Shown here: positions 8,492 to 15,488 of the stretch, piece after piece
Layout of the letters: each line of letters begins with the position of its first letter
Position numbering within the stretch: the first letter of the stretch is position 1
Source of the DNA: Candidatus Omnitrophota bacterium
GTDB taxonomy: Bacteria > Omnitrophota > Gorgyraeia > 2-01-FULL-45-10
Direction of reading: 5' to 3'
DNA: 22,258 bases
NCBI GenBank assembly: GCA_030695725.1
Contig: JAUYPN010000058.1
Coordinates: forward strand, 1-22,258
Notes under the pieces: generated by a model
What the model saw: the letters and a program-made list of their open reading frames with translations, nothing else
Databases searched by the model: none
What the model was told of the DNA's origin: nothing
Translations under genes and position numbers: made by a program

Positions 8492-9925
8492 ATGAGAAAT
8501 ATACGGGCACGACGCCGGTTCAGGATGACGCTTACATTTTTGCTGGCAGTAAGCTTTATAGCGTTCTTTGAGAGCAGAATAGAGGCCTTTGCCCCCGAGC
8601 TGAAGGTCCTGGCTGAGGAGAGGATAGAGAGTATCTTCGGCAGGAATATTGACATATCCATAGGAAGTATAGACGGAGGCATAGTCCGTCCGATAACCCT
8701 GCGGGATGTAAGGATATCGGGCAACAAACGCGAAAAGCGCCAATCGCGGCTTCTTTGGATAAAGGGCATAGTATCGAATTACCGCGTCTGGGACCTCGTA
8801 TTTCCCTCTGACTTTAAGAGAAAGCCGCGTATAGAGATAGACTTTGAGACCAGGAACAGGGAGCTCTTTGGTTTTATAACGCTCGAGGGAGCGATAGACA
8901 ACGCCGCCGTGCGCGGCCATGTAAAGATATTCGGCTCAGATAAGATAGGCCTTGAGGGGCGTCTCAAGAACGGCATAGCCCGCCTGATACTCAGGCCTGA
9001 GTCGGGCCTCGTTAAGATAGAGAGCAATTTCGCCGCGAACGGAGTGCTGCTGATATCCGTAAGGATGAGCCACTTCAAGCTGCGGGATGTCGATATTGCC
9101 GGAAATGTCGTAATAAGGAATATAGCCGTAAAGAGTTCGACGGACCAGAAAGATGAATGCCTCGAAGGCGATATAGAGGCGACAAACGTAATAGTCAATT
9201 ATAAACCGTTCTTTGACCTGAAAGCATCGTACAGGATATCGAATGAGACCCTGGAGGTTTCAGACCTCGATCTTGGGCATATGTTCTATCTCAATGGCAA
9301 GTTCGGATTGAGGGAGCCTCATATCGTGGACATAGTGGCGGTGGCCGACAACATGAACATGCCGCAGGTTCTTTCGGCCATAAATGCCGGTTACGGCTCA
9401 TATGTCTCCGGAACGATGAATTTGAAATTGGAGCTTAAGGGAACGATAGATAATTTAAAGAGCAATATCCGCCTCGAGATGAAGAAGGGGCATGTAGGCG
9501 AAGTAAGTTTTGATTATTTAAGCGCCTCTCTCAAGGGCGACGGCCCCATCATGAGAATAGAGGATTCCAGGGTGATCCGCGAGAGCGGGCCGGTGGTCCT
9601 GGGCGGCGAGATGGACTTAAGGCGCATGGGAAAAGATAGCGTTTTCGAGAACATAAAGGTGCTGAACGGCGAAAATACGATGGCCTGGGACGCGTGGGAG
9701 ACCGCCAAGTGGCAGGATGTGCGCGAATTCAGGATGACCAAAAATGTTGCGGGCGGTTTTAATATCGGATTTAAAAAGTACGTAAATGATAACAGCGTGG
9801 ACGAGAGCCTCAGGGAGCGCGATCAGCTTGAGTTCGGATATAACCTGCACCCGAATGACAGCATCAAGGTGAAGTTCGCGCCCGACAGCAGCTTTTTCGG
9901 GCTGGAGCATAAGGACAAGTTTTAA
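8492..9925 (+). CDS. AsmA/TamB-like envelope protein
   Basis: A 477-residue protein with an N-terminal signal-anchor helix (about residues 12-27, LTFLLAVSFIAFFESRI) after a very basic start, followed by long stretches of alternating beta-strand character (LKGTIDNLKSNIRLEM, VVLGGEMDLRRMG), as in AsmA, YhdP and TamB-type proteins that bridge the periplasm and move lipids. The C-terminus (QLEFGYNLHPNDSIKVKFAP...HKDKF) resembles the TamB C-terminal domain and ends in phenylalanine. It is much shorter than E. coli TamB, so it may be a minimal member. It lies 9 bp after clpC and directly before mlaE, which supports a role in lipid traffic to the outer membrane. The family call rests on pattern and context only; the substrate is unknown. 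Confidence 0.65.
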   Translation: MRNIRARRRFRMTLTFLLAVSFIAFFESRIEAFAPELKVLAEERIESIFGRNIDISIGSIDGGIVRPITLRDVRISGNKREKRQSRLLWIKGIVSNYRVWDLVFPSDFKRKPRIEIDFETRNRELFGFITLEGAIDNAAVRGHVKIFGSDKIGLEGRLKNGIARLILRPESGLVKIESNFAANGVLLISVRMSHFKLRDVDIAGNVVIRNIAVKSSTDQKDECLEGDIEATNVIVNYKPFFDLKASYRISNETLEVSDLDLGHMFYLNGKFGLREPHIVDIVAVADNMNMPQVLSAINAGYGSYVSGTMNLKLELKGTIDNLKSNIRLEMKKGHVGEVSFDYLSASLKGDGPIMRIEDSRVIRESGPVVLGGEMDLRRMGKDSVFENIKVLNGENTMAWDAWETAKWQDVREFRMTKNVAGGFNIGFKKYVNDNSVDESLRERDQLEFGYNLHPNDSIKVKFAPDSSFFGLEHKDKF

Positions 9926-9976
9926 TGTCCTTTGCGGACTTAGGGACATTATCCTGAGCTTTTGTCGAAGGATAAT
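9923..9976 (+). repeat. Chained palindromes between AsmA-like gene and mlaE
   Basis: Two hairpins share arms. TAATGTCC (9923-9930) pairs with GGACATTA (9944-9951), then ATTATCCT (9948-9955) pairs with AGGATAAT (9969-9976) around a GAGC-TTTT-GTCGA core. The second is a member of the core-palindrome family found again at 13.2-13.4 and 17.7-18.0 kb. No T-run follows, so it is not an obvious terminator. An orphan TAATG start at 9925 with AAGGA 9 bp upstream opens a frame of only 10 codons. Confidence 0.85.
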
Positions 9977-9991
9977 CGGGAAAAGGCGTAT

Positions 9992-10774
9992 ATGTTAAGG
10001 AACTTAGCCGAGTTGATAGGAAAAAGGTTCGTAGAATTTGTCAGGTACGGAGGGGGAGCCTCCATTCTTTTGGGCGAAACCTTATTCTGGATACCCATAC
10101 CGCCGTTAAGAAGAAAGCAGATAGTCGAACAGATGTCGAGGATCGGGGTTGACTCACTTCCGATAGTCTCCCTGATAAGCCTCTTCACCGGAATGGTGCT
10201 GGCGCTTCAAAGCGCGTACCAGATGCAGAAGATCTCCGCGGAGATCTACATCGCGTCATTGGTGGCGCTTTCGATGGTGCGCGAGCTCGGGCCCGTCCTG
10301 ACGGCGCTCATAGTCGCGGGCCGCATAGGCGCTTCCATAACCGCGGAAGTCGGAACGATGAAAGTCACGGAACAGATAGACGCCCTGGAAACTCTCGCCA
10401 CTAATCCGATAAAATATCTGATTGTGCCGAGATTTTTGGCCCTTGTGATAATGATACCGCTTTTGACCCTCTACGCCGACGTGATAGGGGGGCTGGGAGG
10501 ATATCTGATAGGTGTTCACAAGCTCAATATAACGCACGCAATGTATATGAAGATGACATGGAAGGCGTTGAAGTATAAAGATGTATATACAGGCCTGATA
10601 AAGAGCATATTCTTCGCCGTCATAATATGCATCATAGCGTGTTATGAAGGCATGAGGACTGAGGGAGGGGCGGAGGGTGTCGGCAGGGCCACTACATCGA
10701 GCGTTGTAACGAGCTTTATATTAATAATAGCGTCCGACTGTTTCTTCACGGCATTGTTCTATTTTTTAACGTAG
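9992..10774 (+). CDS. mlaE: MlaE-family lipid ABC transporter permease
   Basis: Inner-membrane permease of the Mla system that moves phospholipids between inner and outer membranes. The 260-residue length and features fit the family: an interfacial N-terminal helix, then about five membrane helices, the conserved ELGPVLTALIVAGRIGASITAEVGTM segment split around residues 90-115, and a C-terminal helix ending in the typical SDCFFTALFYFLT. ATG 9992 with AAAAGG (9981-9986) at 5 bp is chosen over TTG 9962, which lies inside the repeat. mlaF follows 6 bp later. The gap before it is filled by palindromic repeats; removing 67 bp between the two ATGT copies (9925, 9992) would give a TAATG overlap with the preceding gene. 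Confidence 0.93.
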   Translation: MLRNLAELIGKRFVEFVRYGGGASILLGETLFWIPIPPLRRKQIVEQMSRIGVDSLPIVSLISLFTGMVLALQSAYQMQKISAEIYIASLVALSMVRELGPVLTALIVAGRIGASITAEVGTMKVTEQIDALETLATNPIKYLIVPRFLALVIMIPLLTLYADVIGGLGGYLIGVHKLNITHAMYMKMTWKALKYKDVYTGLIKSIFFAVIICIIACYEGMRTEGGAEGVGRATTSSVVTSFILIIASDCFFTALFYFLT

Positions 10775-10780
10775 GGATAT

Positions 10781-11548
10781 ATGATCGAGATAATAAACGT
10801 TTCGAAATCTTTCGACGGGCATAAGGTGCTCGATAACCTGAACCTGAACATAAAGACGGGCGAATCTACAGTTATCATAGGACGCTCCGGCTGCGGCAAA
10901 AGCGTCCTTTTAAAGCATATCATAGGGTTGTTAAAGCCGGATTCAGGCCATGTGCTCATAGACGGCAAAGATATAACGCGTATGGACGAGAAGGAGATCA
11001 GCGCCGTAAGGATGAAGTTCGGAATGCTCTTTCAGGGAGCCGCCCTTTTCGATTCGCTGAATATTCTCGAAAATGTGGGGTTCGCGCTGATCGAACATAC
11101 AAATACGCCCAAAACAGAGATAATCAAGAGGGTTAAGGAGAGCCTCGCTCTCGTGGGGTTGAAGGATATAGAGTACAAAAAACCGGCGGAGCTTTCGGGC
11201 GGCATGAAAAAGCGTGTGGGCCTGGCGCGCGCCATTATCGTGAGACCCGAGATAATGCTTTACGATGAGCCCACTACGGGAGTCGACCCGATAATGGGTG
11301 ATTCCATAAACGACCTCATAATCAAATTGCATACGAAACTCAATGTGACGTCGATAGCGGTTACGCACGATATGACCAGCGCTTATAAGATAGCCGACAG
11401 GGTTGCCATGCTATATAATGGCAGGATAATAGCGGACGGTACACCCGATGAGATAAAGGGTACGAAAGACGCAATAGTCAGGCAGTTTATCACCGGCGCC
11501 GGTACCGGGCCGATAACTGAAGGCATAGATTTTGAGCATTTAGTATAA
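10781..11548 (+). CDS. mlaF: MlaF-family lipid ABC transporter ATPase
   Basis: Cytoplasmic ATPase energising MlaE/MlaD. The 255 residues include Walker A GRSGCGKS (34-41), the ABC signature LSGGMKKRVGLARA, Walker B IMLYDEPTTGVDP and the H-loop VTHDM. The LSGGMKKR and TTGVDP wording is typical of MlaF/Ttg2A rather than other ABC ATPases. AGGG at 10773-10776 is the ribosome site, overlapping the mlaE stop. Cytoplasmic MlaB is not encoded nearby, as in many non-proteobacterial Mla loci. Confidence 0.94.
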   Translation: MIEIINVSKSFDGHKVLDNLNLNIKTGESTVIIGRSGCGKSVLLKHIIGLLKPDSGHVLIDGKDITRMDEKEISAVRMKFGMLFQGAALFDSLNILENVGFALIEHTNTPKTEIIKRVKESLALVGLKDIEYKKPAELSGGMKKRVGLARAIIVRPEIMLYDEPTTGVDPIMGDSINDLIIKLHTKLNVTSIAVTHDMTSAYKIADRVAMLYNGRIIADGTPDEIKGTKDAIVRQFITGAGTGPITEGIDFEHLV

Positions 11549-11567
11549 ATACAATGCGGAGGGATGG

Positions 11568-12176
11568 ATGGATGATCTGAAGATTTTTGAGTTGAAGGTA
11601 GGCGTATTTATAATGATAGGAGTTGCCATACTTTTTATAATAGTATTTTCGATAGGCGATATCAATCTTGTGAAGAAGGGCTATCACATAAAGGTCGATT
11701 TCAATTTCGTGGACGGCATCGGCCCCTCCGCGCCGGTGAGGGTCTCCGGAGTCGGAGTGGGTCAGATAGACGGTCTTAAATTGTACTACGATGAGAAAGA
11801 GAAGAAGACGAAGGCCCAGCTTTACGCCTGGGTGAAAGAGAGCGTCAAGATAGAAGAAGATTCTGTCGCTACGATAAGCACTCTCGGCTTTATGGGTGAG
11901 AAGTATATGGAGATCTCTCCCGGAACTTCCGGAAAAAGGTTCCTGAAGAACGGGGATCTTCTGGTAGGCAAGGATCCGGTCTCTATGGCTAAAGTCTTTG
12001 AGGACTTAAGCGGATTGACGGATTCCGTCAAAGTGATAGTGGACAGATTGAAGAATGGCGAGGGCACGATAGGCAAGCTCCTGACGAGAGATAAGATACA
12101 TCAGGACCTCGAAGCATTCGTCGAGGACATAAAGAATAATCCATGGAAACTTTTAAACAAACCGAGAGGCCAATGA
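11568..12176 (+). CDS. mlaD: MlaD-family MCE-domain lipid-binding protein
   Basis: Periplasmic substrate-binding subunit anchored in the inner membrane; MCE proteins form hexameric rings or tubes for lipid passage. The 202-residue protein has one N-terminal membrane helix (about 12-28, VGVFIMIGVAILFIIVF) and an MCE domain (about 38-118, with VRVSGVGVGQIDGL and STLGFMGEKYMEI), then a short helical tail with the family-typical NGEGTIGKLL and NPWKLLNK. Several ATGs overlap here; 11568 is in the correct frame with GGAGGG (11558-11563) at 4 bp. The gene ends 4 bp before the next start. Confidence 0.92.
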   Translation: MDDLKIFELKVGVFIMIGVAILFIIVFSIGDINLVKKGYHIKVDFNFVDGIGPSAPVRVSGVGVGQIDGLKLYYDEKEKKTKAQLYAWVKESVKIEEDSVATISTLGFMGEKYMEISPGTSGKRFLKNGDLLVGKDPVSMAKVFEDLSGLTDSVKVIVDRLKNGEGTIGKLLTRDKIHQDLEAFVEDIKNNPWKLLNKPRGQ

Positions 12177-12180
12177 ACAT

Positions 12181-13215
12181 ATGACCATAATATACCTCAG
12201 AGCTTTTTTCGTCATACTTAGCACGATAGTCGGATATTATCTCGGAGCCATACTGGGTAATTTTACTCTGGCATGGAGGATCGGCGGAGCTGTTTCGGGT
12301 TTGATAGCATCCTCCCTTATAGTCGTTCTGGAAGGCGTCATGAAAAGATGCTCCGTAAGAAACTTATCCGCGGCCGTCTTCGGGCTTATATTCGGCTTCT
12401 TCATGGCGTGGATATTGACGAGCGTATTAAAGCTTATACCCATGAGCATAGAGCTATTTTCGTCGCTGCAGATAATACTGATATTGGTGTTCTGTTATCT
12501 GGGCATGATAATAGCCATGCGCGGAAAAGACGAGTTCAATCTCATCGTGCCCTATGTCAAATTTGTAAGGCAGGATGAGCGTGAAGACATCATTCTTCTC
12601 GACACCAGCGTGATCATCGACGGCAGGATAGCCGATATATTGCAGACTAAGTTCATAGAGGGAAGAGTCGTGATACCGAGATTTGTTTTAAGAGAGCTGC
12701 AGCAGATAGCCGATTCCGGGGACTCGTTGAAACGCAACCGCGGAAGACGCGGGCTCGATATATTGAACAGGATACAAAAGGATTCGAAACTTAATGTCAG
12801 AATAAATGAAGAGGATTTCCCGGAGATAAAGGATGTCGACGCCAAGCTTGTGAAACTGGGTCAGCTGGTGGGAGGGAAGGTAGTCACAAACGATTTTAAT
12901 CTGAATAAGATAGCGGAATTACAGGGAGTAACGGTCCTTAATATAAATGAGCTTGCCAACGCTTTGCGGCCGGTGGTGCTGCCCGGCGAAATGATGGAGG
13001 TCAGGATATCCAAAGAGGGTAAGGAATATAATCAGGGCGTGGGATATCTTGATGACGGGACTATGGTGGTCGTGGACAACACTCGCCAGATGATAGGCCA
13101 GGTAATAAAAGTGGCGGTGACGAGCGTCCTGCAGACTTCCGCCGGCAGGATGATATTCGCCAAGCTCGAGGAGGCTCCGAGGTCTCAAGCAGGCGGCGGC
13201 TGGAAGGGTAGATGA
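12181..13215 (+). CDS. yacL: YacL-type membrane PIN-TRAM domain protein (putative RNase)
   Basis: The 344-residue protein has about four membrane helices (5-25, 33-52, 63-85, 93-113), a PIN nuclease domain (about 138-255) and a C-terminal TRAM domain (about 272-335). The acidic PIN site looks intact: D141 in LLDTSVIIDGRI, E172 in RELQQIAD, D218/D220 in KDVDAKL and D238 in TNDFNLNKIA, so metal-dependent ribonuclease activity at the membrane is plausible. This architecture is that of YacL, whose exact cellular role is not settled to my knowledge. In Bacillus it also sits directly upstream of ispD-ispF. GAGAGG at 12163-12168 may be its ribosome site. The stop TGA overlaps an ATG at 13212 that heads the open frame leading into ispD. 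Confidence 0.9.
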   Translation: MTIIYLRAFFVILSTIVGYYLGAILGNFTLAWRIGGAVSGLIASSLIVVLEGVMKRCSVRNLSAAVFGLIFGFFMAWILTSVLKLIPMSIELFSSLQIILILVFCYLGMIIAMRGKDEFNLIVPYVKFVRQDEREDIILLDTSVIIDGRIADILQTKFIEGRVVIPRFVLRELQQIADSGDSLKRNRGRRGLDILNRIQKDSKLNVRINEEDFPEIKDVDAKLVKLGQLVGGKVVTNDFNLNKIAELQGVTVLNINELANALRPVVLPGEMMEVRISKEGKEYNQGVGYLDDGTMVVVDNTRQMIGQVIKVAVTSVLQTSAGRMIFAKLEEAPRSQAGGGWKGR

Positions 13216-13380
13216 CCCTTCGACGTGGCATACAATCAAACAACAGCCTTGTGGTTCGACGAGCTCACCATCCCTCGAACCATCCCGAGCTATGTCGAGG
13301 GGCTCAGGGTCATGGTGAGCGCCCTTCGACAAAAGCTCAGGGCTGTCCTGAGTTTATCGAAGGACGAAGCCGAACCATGA
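13212..13380 (+). repeat. Nested GTCGA-core palindrome cluster upstream of ispD
   Basis: Nested and tandem units: ATGACCCT (13212-13219) pairs with AGGGTCAT (13306-13313); GCTCACCAT (13263-13271) with ATGGTGAGC (13312-13320); TCATGGT (13310-13316) with ACCATGA (13374-13380). Core units occur at 13252-13270, 13284-13301, 13321-13343 (arms GCCCT/AGGGC) and 13345-13365 (arms GTCCT/AGGAC). All have the form arm-TCGAC-n-GCTC-arm' or its reverse. ATGA is repeated at 13212 and 13377, exactly 165 bp apart. Confidence 0.85.
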
Positions 13381-14054
13381 GATATAAAGTTGCCGCAATA
13401 GTTCCGGCTGCCGGTTCAGGTCATAGGCTTGAAGCGCAGGATAAAAAACCGTTCGTATTGTTGGCGGGAAGACCTCTCATAACATACGCGCTTAAAGCCC
13501 TCGACTCATCGAAGCACATCGATCAGATATATGTAGCGGCCGATCCCAGCTCAATAGCGCGCCTTAAAGGCATAATAAGTAAATACGGAATAAAAAAAGT
13601 GGCGGGGGTGGTTGCCGGCGGAAGCAGCAGGGCCGGATCCGTGAAAAATTGTTTCGATCTGGTAGATCCTCTGTGTGATATAGTGCTGATCCATGACGGC
13701 GCAAGGCCGTTCCCCGGAGATTCCGATATAATGAACTCCGTGATCTTAGCCGGTAAATTCGGCGGATGCGTTACCGCCATACCGATGACAGATACGGTCA
13801 AGCTTGCCGGCAAAGGCTTTTTTGTAAAGAGGACCATAGACAGAAGTTCTCTGTGGAGAGCGCAGACGCCGCAGGCATTCAGATACGGCATTTTAAAGAA
13901 AGCTTTGAGCCGGATAAAGAATATTTCAAGCGTAACGGACGACGCTTTCCTTTTGGAGCGTTTGGGTAAGCCGGTCAAGATCCTCAAGGGTTCGTCCAGG
14001 AATATTAAGGTAACGACCAAAGAGGACTTAAAAATAGCAGAGGTGCTGATATGA
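13212..14054 (+). CDS. ispD: IspD, MEP cytidylyltransferase, with possible repeat-encoded N-terminal extension
   Basis: Makes CDP-methylerythritol from MEP and CTP, step 3 of the MEP isoprenoid pathway. The recognisable enzyme (225 residues) begins at ATG 13377 with VPAAGSGHRL, then VAGGSSRAGSV, HDGARPF, TDTVK and a C-terminal GSSRNIKVTTKEDL. However the frame is open for 55 more codons back to ATG 13212, entirely through repeat sequence. That upstream ATG overlaps the yacL-like stop (ATGA) and has a strong GGAAGGG Shine-Dalgarno (13202-13208) 3 bp away, while ATG 13377 has only a distant AAGGA (13360-13364, 12 bp). I therefore give the longer form; if initiation is at 13377 the coordinates are 13377-14054. 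The extension is repeat-derived and probably disordered. Confidence 0.85.
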   Translation: MTLRRGIQSNNSLVVRRAHHPSNHPELCRGAQGHGERPSTKAQGCPEFIEGRSRTMRYKVAAIVPAAGSGHRLEAQDKKPFVLLAGRPLITYALKALDSSKHIDQIYVAADPSSIARLKGIISKYGIKKVAGVVAGGSSRAGSVKNCFDLVDPLCDIVLIHDGARPFPGDSDIMNSVILAGKFGGCVTAIPMTDTVKLAGKGFFVKRTIDRSSLWRAQTPQAFRYGILKKALSRIKNISSVTDDAFLLERLGKPVKILKGSSRNIKVTTKEDLKIAEVLI

Positions 14055-14099
14055 TGAGTCCCGCCCATTCTTATACGGAATATAAAATTCATGTGGTGA

Positions 14100-14253
14100 C
14101 ACTCGTGTCCAAATTAAGGTTGTATACTCGTCGAGAAGATTATTTTGAGATACCAAATCATGTCATGCCCGCGGAAGTGGGCATCCATAAACAATTCTCG
14201 TCTGGATTCCCGCTTTCGCGGGAATGACAAACGGGCTAATTTGGACAGCAATG
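14100..14253. mobile_element. MITE-like element, 154 bp, with 9-bp flanking duplications
   Basis: The ends form 17-bp inverted repeats matching at 14 positions; the inner 11 (TGTCCAAATTA at 14106-14116, TAATTTGGACA at 14237-14247) are perfect. Exact 9-bp direct repeats ATGTGGTGA abut both ends (14091-14099 and 14254-14262), as expected for a target-site duplication. It has no transposase and must have been moved in trans. A 9-bp duplication fits several DDE families (IS1, IS4-type, IS903-type, IS256); I cannot choose among them. Confidence 0.75.
14162..14228. repeat. Pair of inverted REP-like hairpins inside the MITE
   Basis: Two 26-bp copies of one palindrome in opposite orientation, 14162-14187 and 14203-14228. 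Stems are ATGCCC/GGGCAT and ATTCCCGC/GCGGGAAT. Where the copies differ, the partner base in the stem also differs (T:A against G:C), so pairing is preserved. The second copy matches a REP-like hairpin (GGATTCCCGC-TTTC-GCGGGAAT) I recognise as widespread in bacterial genomes. Confidence 0.75.
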
Positions 14254-14322
14254 ATGTGGTGAATATATAGTCAATATGAATAAAAACACAAATACTGTAG
14301 TTATGGGAAAGGAATGGGCGGG

Positions 14323-14799
14323 ATGAGAGTAGGGATAGGCTACGATATACACAGGCTCGTTGAGGAGAAGAAGCTCTTTTTGGGCGGTGTCGAGATACCT
14401 TATATCAAGGGCCTGGTCAGCCATACCGACGGAGACGTGGTTCTGCACGCCATAGCCGACGCCATCCTGGGCGCTCTGGCTATGGGTGATATAGGTAAGC
14501 ATTTTCCTGACTCCGACCCCGGTTATAAGAATATGCCGAGCGGCGATATCCTGCAAAGGGTCGCGCGTCTTTTGGCGGAGAAAAATTTCGTGATAGGGAA
14601 TATCGATACGTCCATAATAGCCGAGGAGCCCAAGATCTATCCGTTCAAGGAGAAGATGGTCGAAAACATAGCTAATATCCTGGGTGTGGAGAGATCAAAG
14701 ATCAACATAAAGGCGACCACGAATGAAGGCGTGGGCTCGATAGGAAAAGGGGATGCTATAGCCGCTTATGCCGTAGCGACCCTGGAATTAAAAACCTGA
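14323..14799 (+). CDS. ispF: IspF, 2-C-methyl-D-erythritol 2,4-cyclodiphosphate synthase
   Basis: Cyclises CDP-ME-2-phosphate to MEcPP with loss of CMP, step 5 of the MEP pathway. The 158-residue protein is of standard length, with zinc ligands D8, H10 (GYDIHRL) and H42 (DGDVVLHAI) and the C-terminal EGVGSIGKGDAIAAYAV. ATG 14323 gives the canonical MRVGIGYDIH and has AAAGGA (14308-14313) 9 bp upstream; an in-frame ATG at 14314 is less likely. It is separated from ispD by a 268-bp block of mobile sequence, although the two genes are usually adjacent or fused. Confidence 0.97.
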   Translation: MRVGIGYDIHRLVEEKKLFLGGVEIPYIKGLVSHTDGDVVLHAIADAILGALAMGDIGKHFPDSDPGYKNMPSGDILQRVARLLAEKNFVIGNIDTSIIAEEPKIYPFKEKMVENIANILGVERSKINIKATTNEGVGSIGKGDAIAAYAVATLELKT

Positions 14800-14810
14800 C
14801 AGGTGACCAT

Positions 14811-15488
14811 ATGTATACATGCATGCATGTTATATTAAATCTCGTAATGCTCGCGGCTCTGTTCTGGATTATGGCGGCAATATTATTCAGAAAAGAGATA
14901 CGGGCGATATTTGAGCGCGATCCGGCCGCGGGAGGATCCTTAGAAGTGCTTCTGACGTATTCCGGTATACATGCGCTCGTATTCCATAGAATAGCCCAAG
15001 TCCTGCACAGGATGCGCATCCCTTTACTGCCCAGGTGGATATCGCAGGTCGGCAAATTCTTTACCGGTATTGAAATACATCCCGGCGCCACTATCGGTAA
15101 AGGCCTGTTTATCGATCACGGCATGGGAGTAGTGATAGGAGAGACCACAATAATAGGGGATAATGTCACCCTTTACCAGGGCGTGACACTCGGCGGAACC
15201 GGCAAGGAAAAAGGGAAGCGCCATCCCACGGTCGGGAATAACGTGGTTATAGGAGCGGGCGCCAAGGTCCTGGGCAATATTAAAATAGGCGATAACTCTT
15301 ATATAGGCTCAAACGCCGTTGTCATAAAGGACGTGCCGGAAAACTCGACCGTAGTCGGTGTACCCGGCAGGATCACAAAACAGGACGGCAAAAAGATGGA
15401 GCTCAGCCTGGATCACGTCCATGTCCTGGACCCGCTCTTACAGGAGATAGATGAGCTTAAGAAGAGGCTTGAGCAGCTCGAAAGATGA
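14811..15488 (+). CDS. cysE: CysE, serine O-acetyltransferase, with N-terminal hydrophobic extension
   Basis: Makes O-acetylserine from serine and acetyl-CoA, the first committed step of cysteine synthesis. The C-terminal two thirds form a left-handed beta-helix of hexapeptide repeats with the family hallmarks FIDHGMGVVIGET, LYQGVTLGGTGK and KRHPTVGNNVVIGAGAKVLG. The usual short-type CysE start corresponds to FRKEIRAIFERDPAA, near residue 26; upstream lies one hydrophobic helix (VILNLVMLAALFWIMAAIL). ATG 14811 has AGGTGA (14801-14806) at 4-bp spacing, so the extended form is favoured; ATG 14871 would give a form without the helix but has no ribosome site. cysS overlaps by 4 bp (ATGA). A membrane-attached enzyme is inferred only. 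Confidence 0.93.
   Translation: MYTCMHVILNLVMLAALFWIMAAILFRKEIRAIFERDPAAGGSLEVLLTYSGIHALVFHRIAQVLHRMRIPLLPRWISQVGKFFTGIEIHPGATIGKGLFIDHGMGVVIGETTIIGDNVTLYQGVTLGGTGKEKGKRHPTVGNNVVIGAGAKVLGNIKIGDNSYIGSNAVVIKDVPENSTVVGVPGRITKQDGKKMELSLDHVHVLDPLLQEIDELKKRLEQLER

Larger units (their letters stand above)
14059..14322. mobile_element. Putative non-coding insertion between ispD and ispF
   Basis: The whole ispD-ispF gap is bounded by a perfect 12-bp inverted repeat, TCCCGCCCATTC (14059-14070) and GAATGGGCGGGA (14312-14323), and flanked by direct repeats ATGAG (14054-14058 and 14323-14327). Deleting one repeat plus the interior (269 bp) would give TGATG, a one-base stop/start overlap of ispD and ispF. 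A second element (14100-14253) is nested inside. No transposase is encoded. The remaining sequence (14263-14311) shows nothing but the AAAGGA ribosome site at 14308-14313. Confidence 0.6.

Noticed and set aside
9925..9957. 10-codon frame from TAATG after the AsmA-like gene
   Set aside because: Too short and composed of palindrome sequence; interpreted as a stranded ancestral mlaE start.
9923..9976. Possible rho-independent terminator before mlaE
   Set aside because: The stems are AT/GC mixed with 13-base loops and no T-run follows; mlaE also has no promoter of its own visible.
13212..13380. CRISPR array
   Set aside because: Units are irregularly spaced, alternate in orientation, nest inside each other and lack uniform spacers.
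14054..14227. 57-codon open frame starting at the TGATG after ispD
   Set aside because: It has an ATG and AGAGG upstream, but the whole frame is made of the outer insertion, the MITE end and the REP hairpins. Most likely the stranded ancestral ispF start reading into the insert, not a gene.
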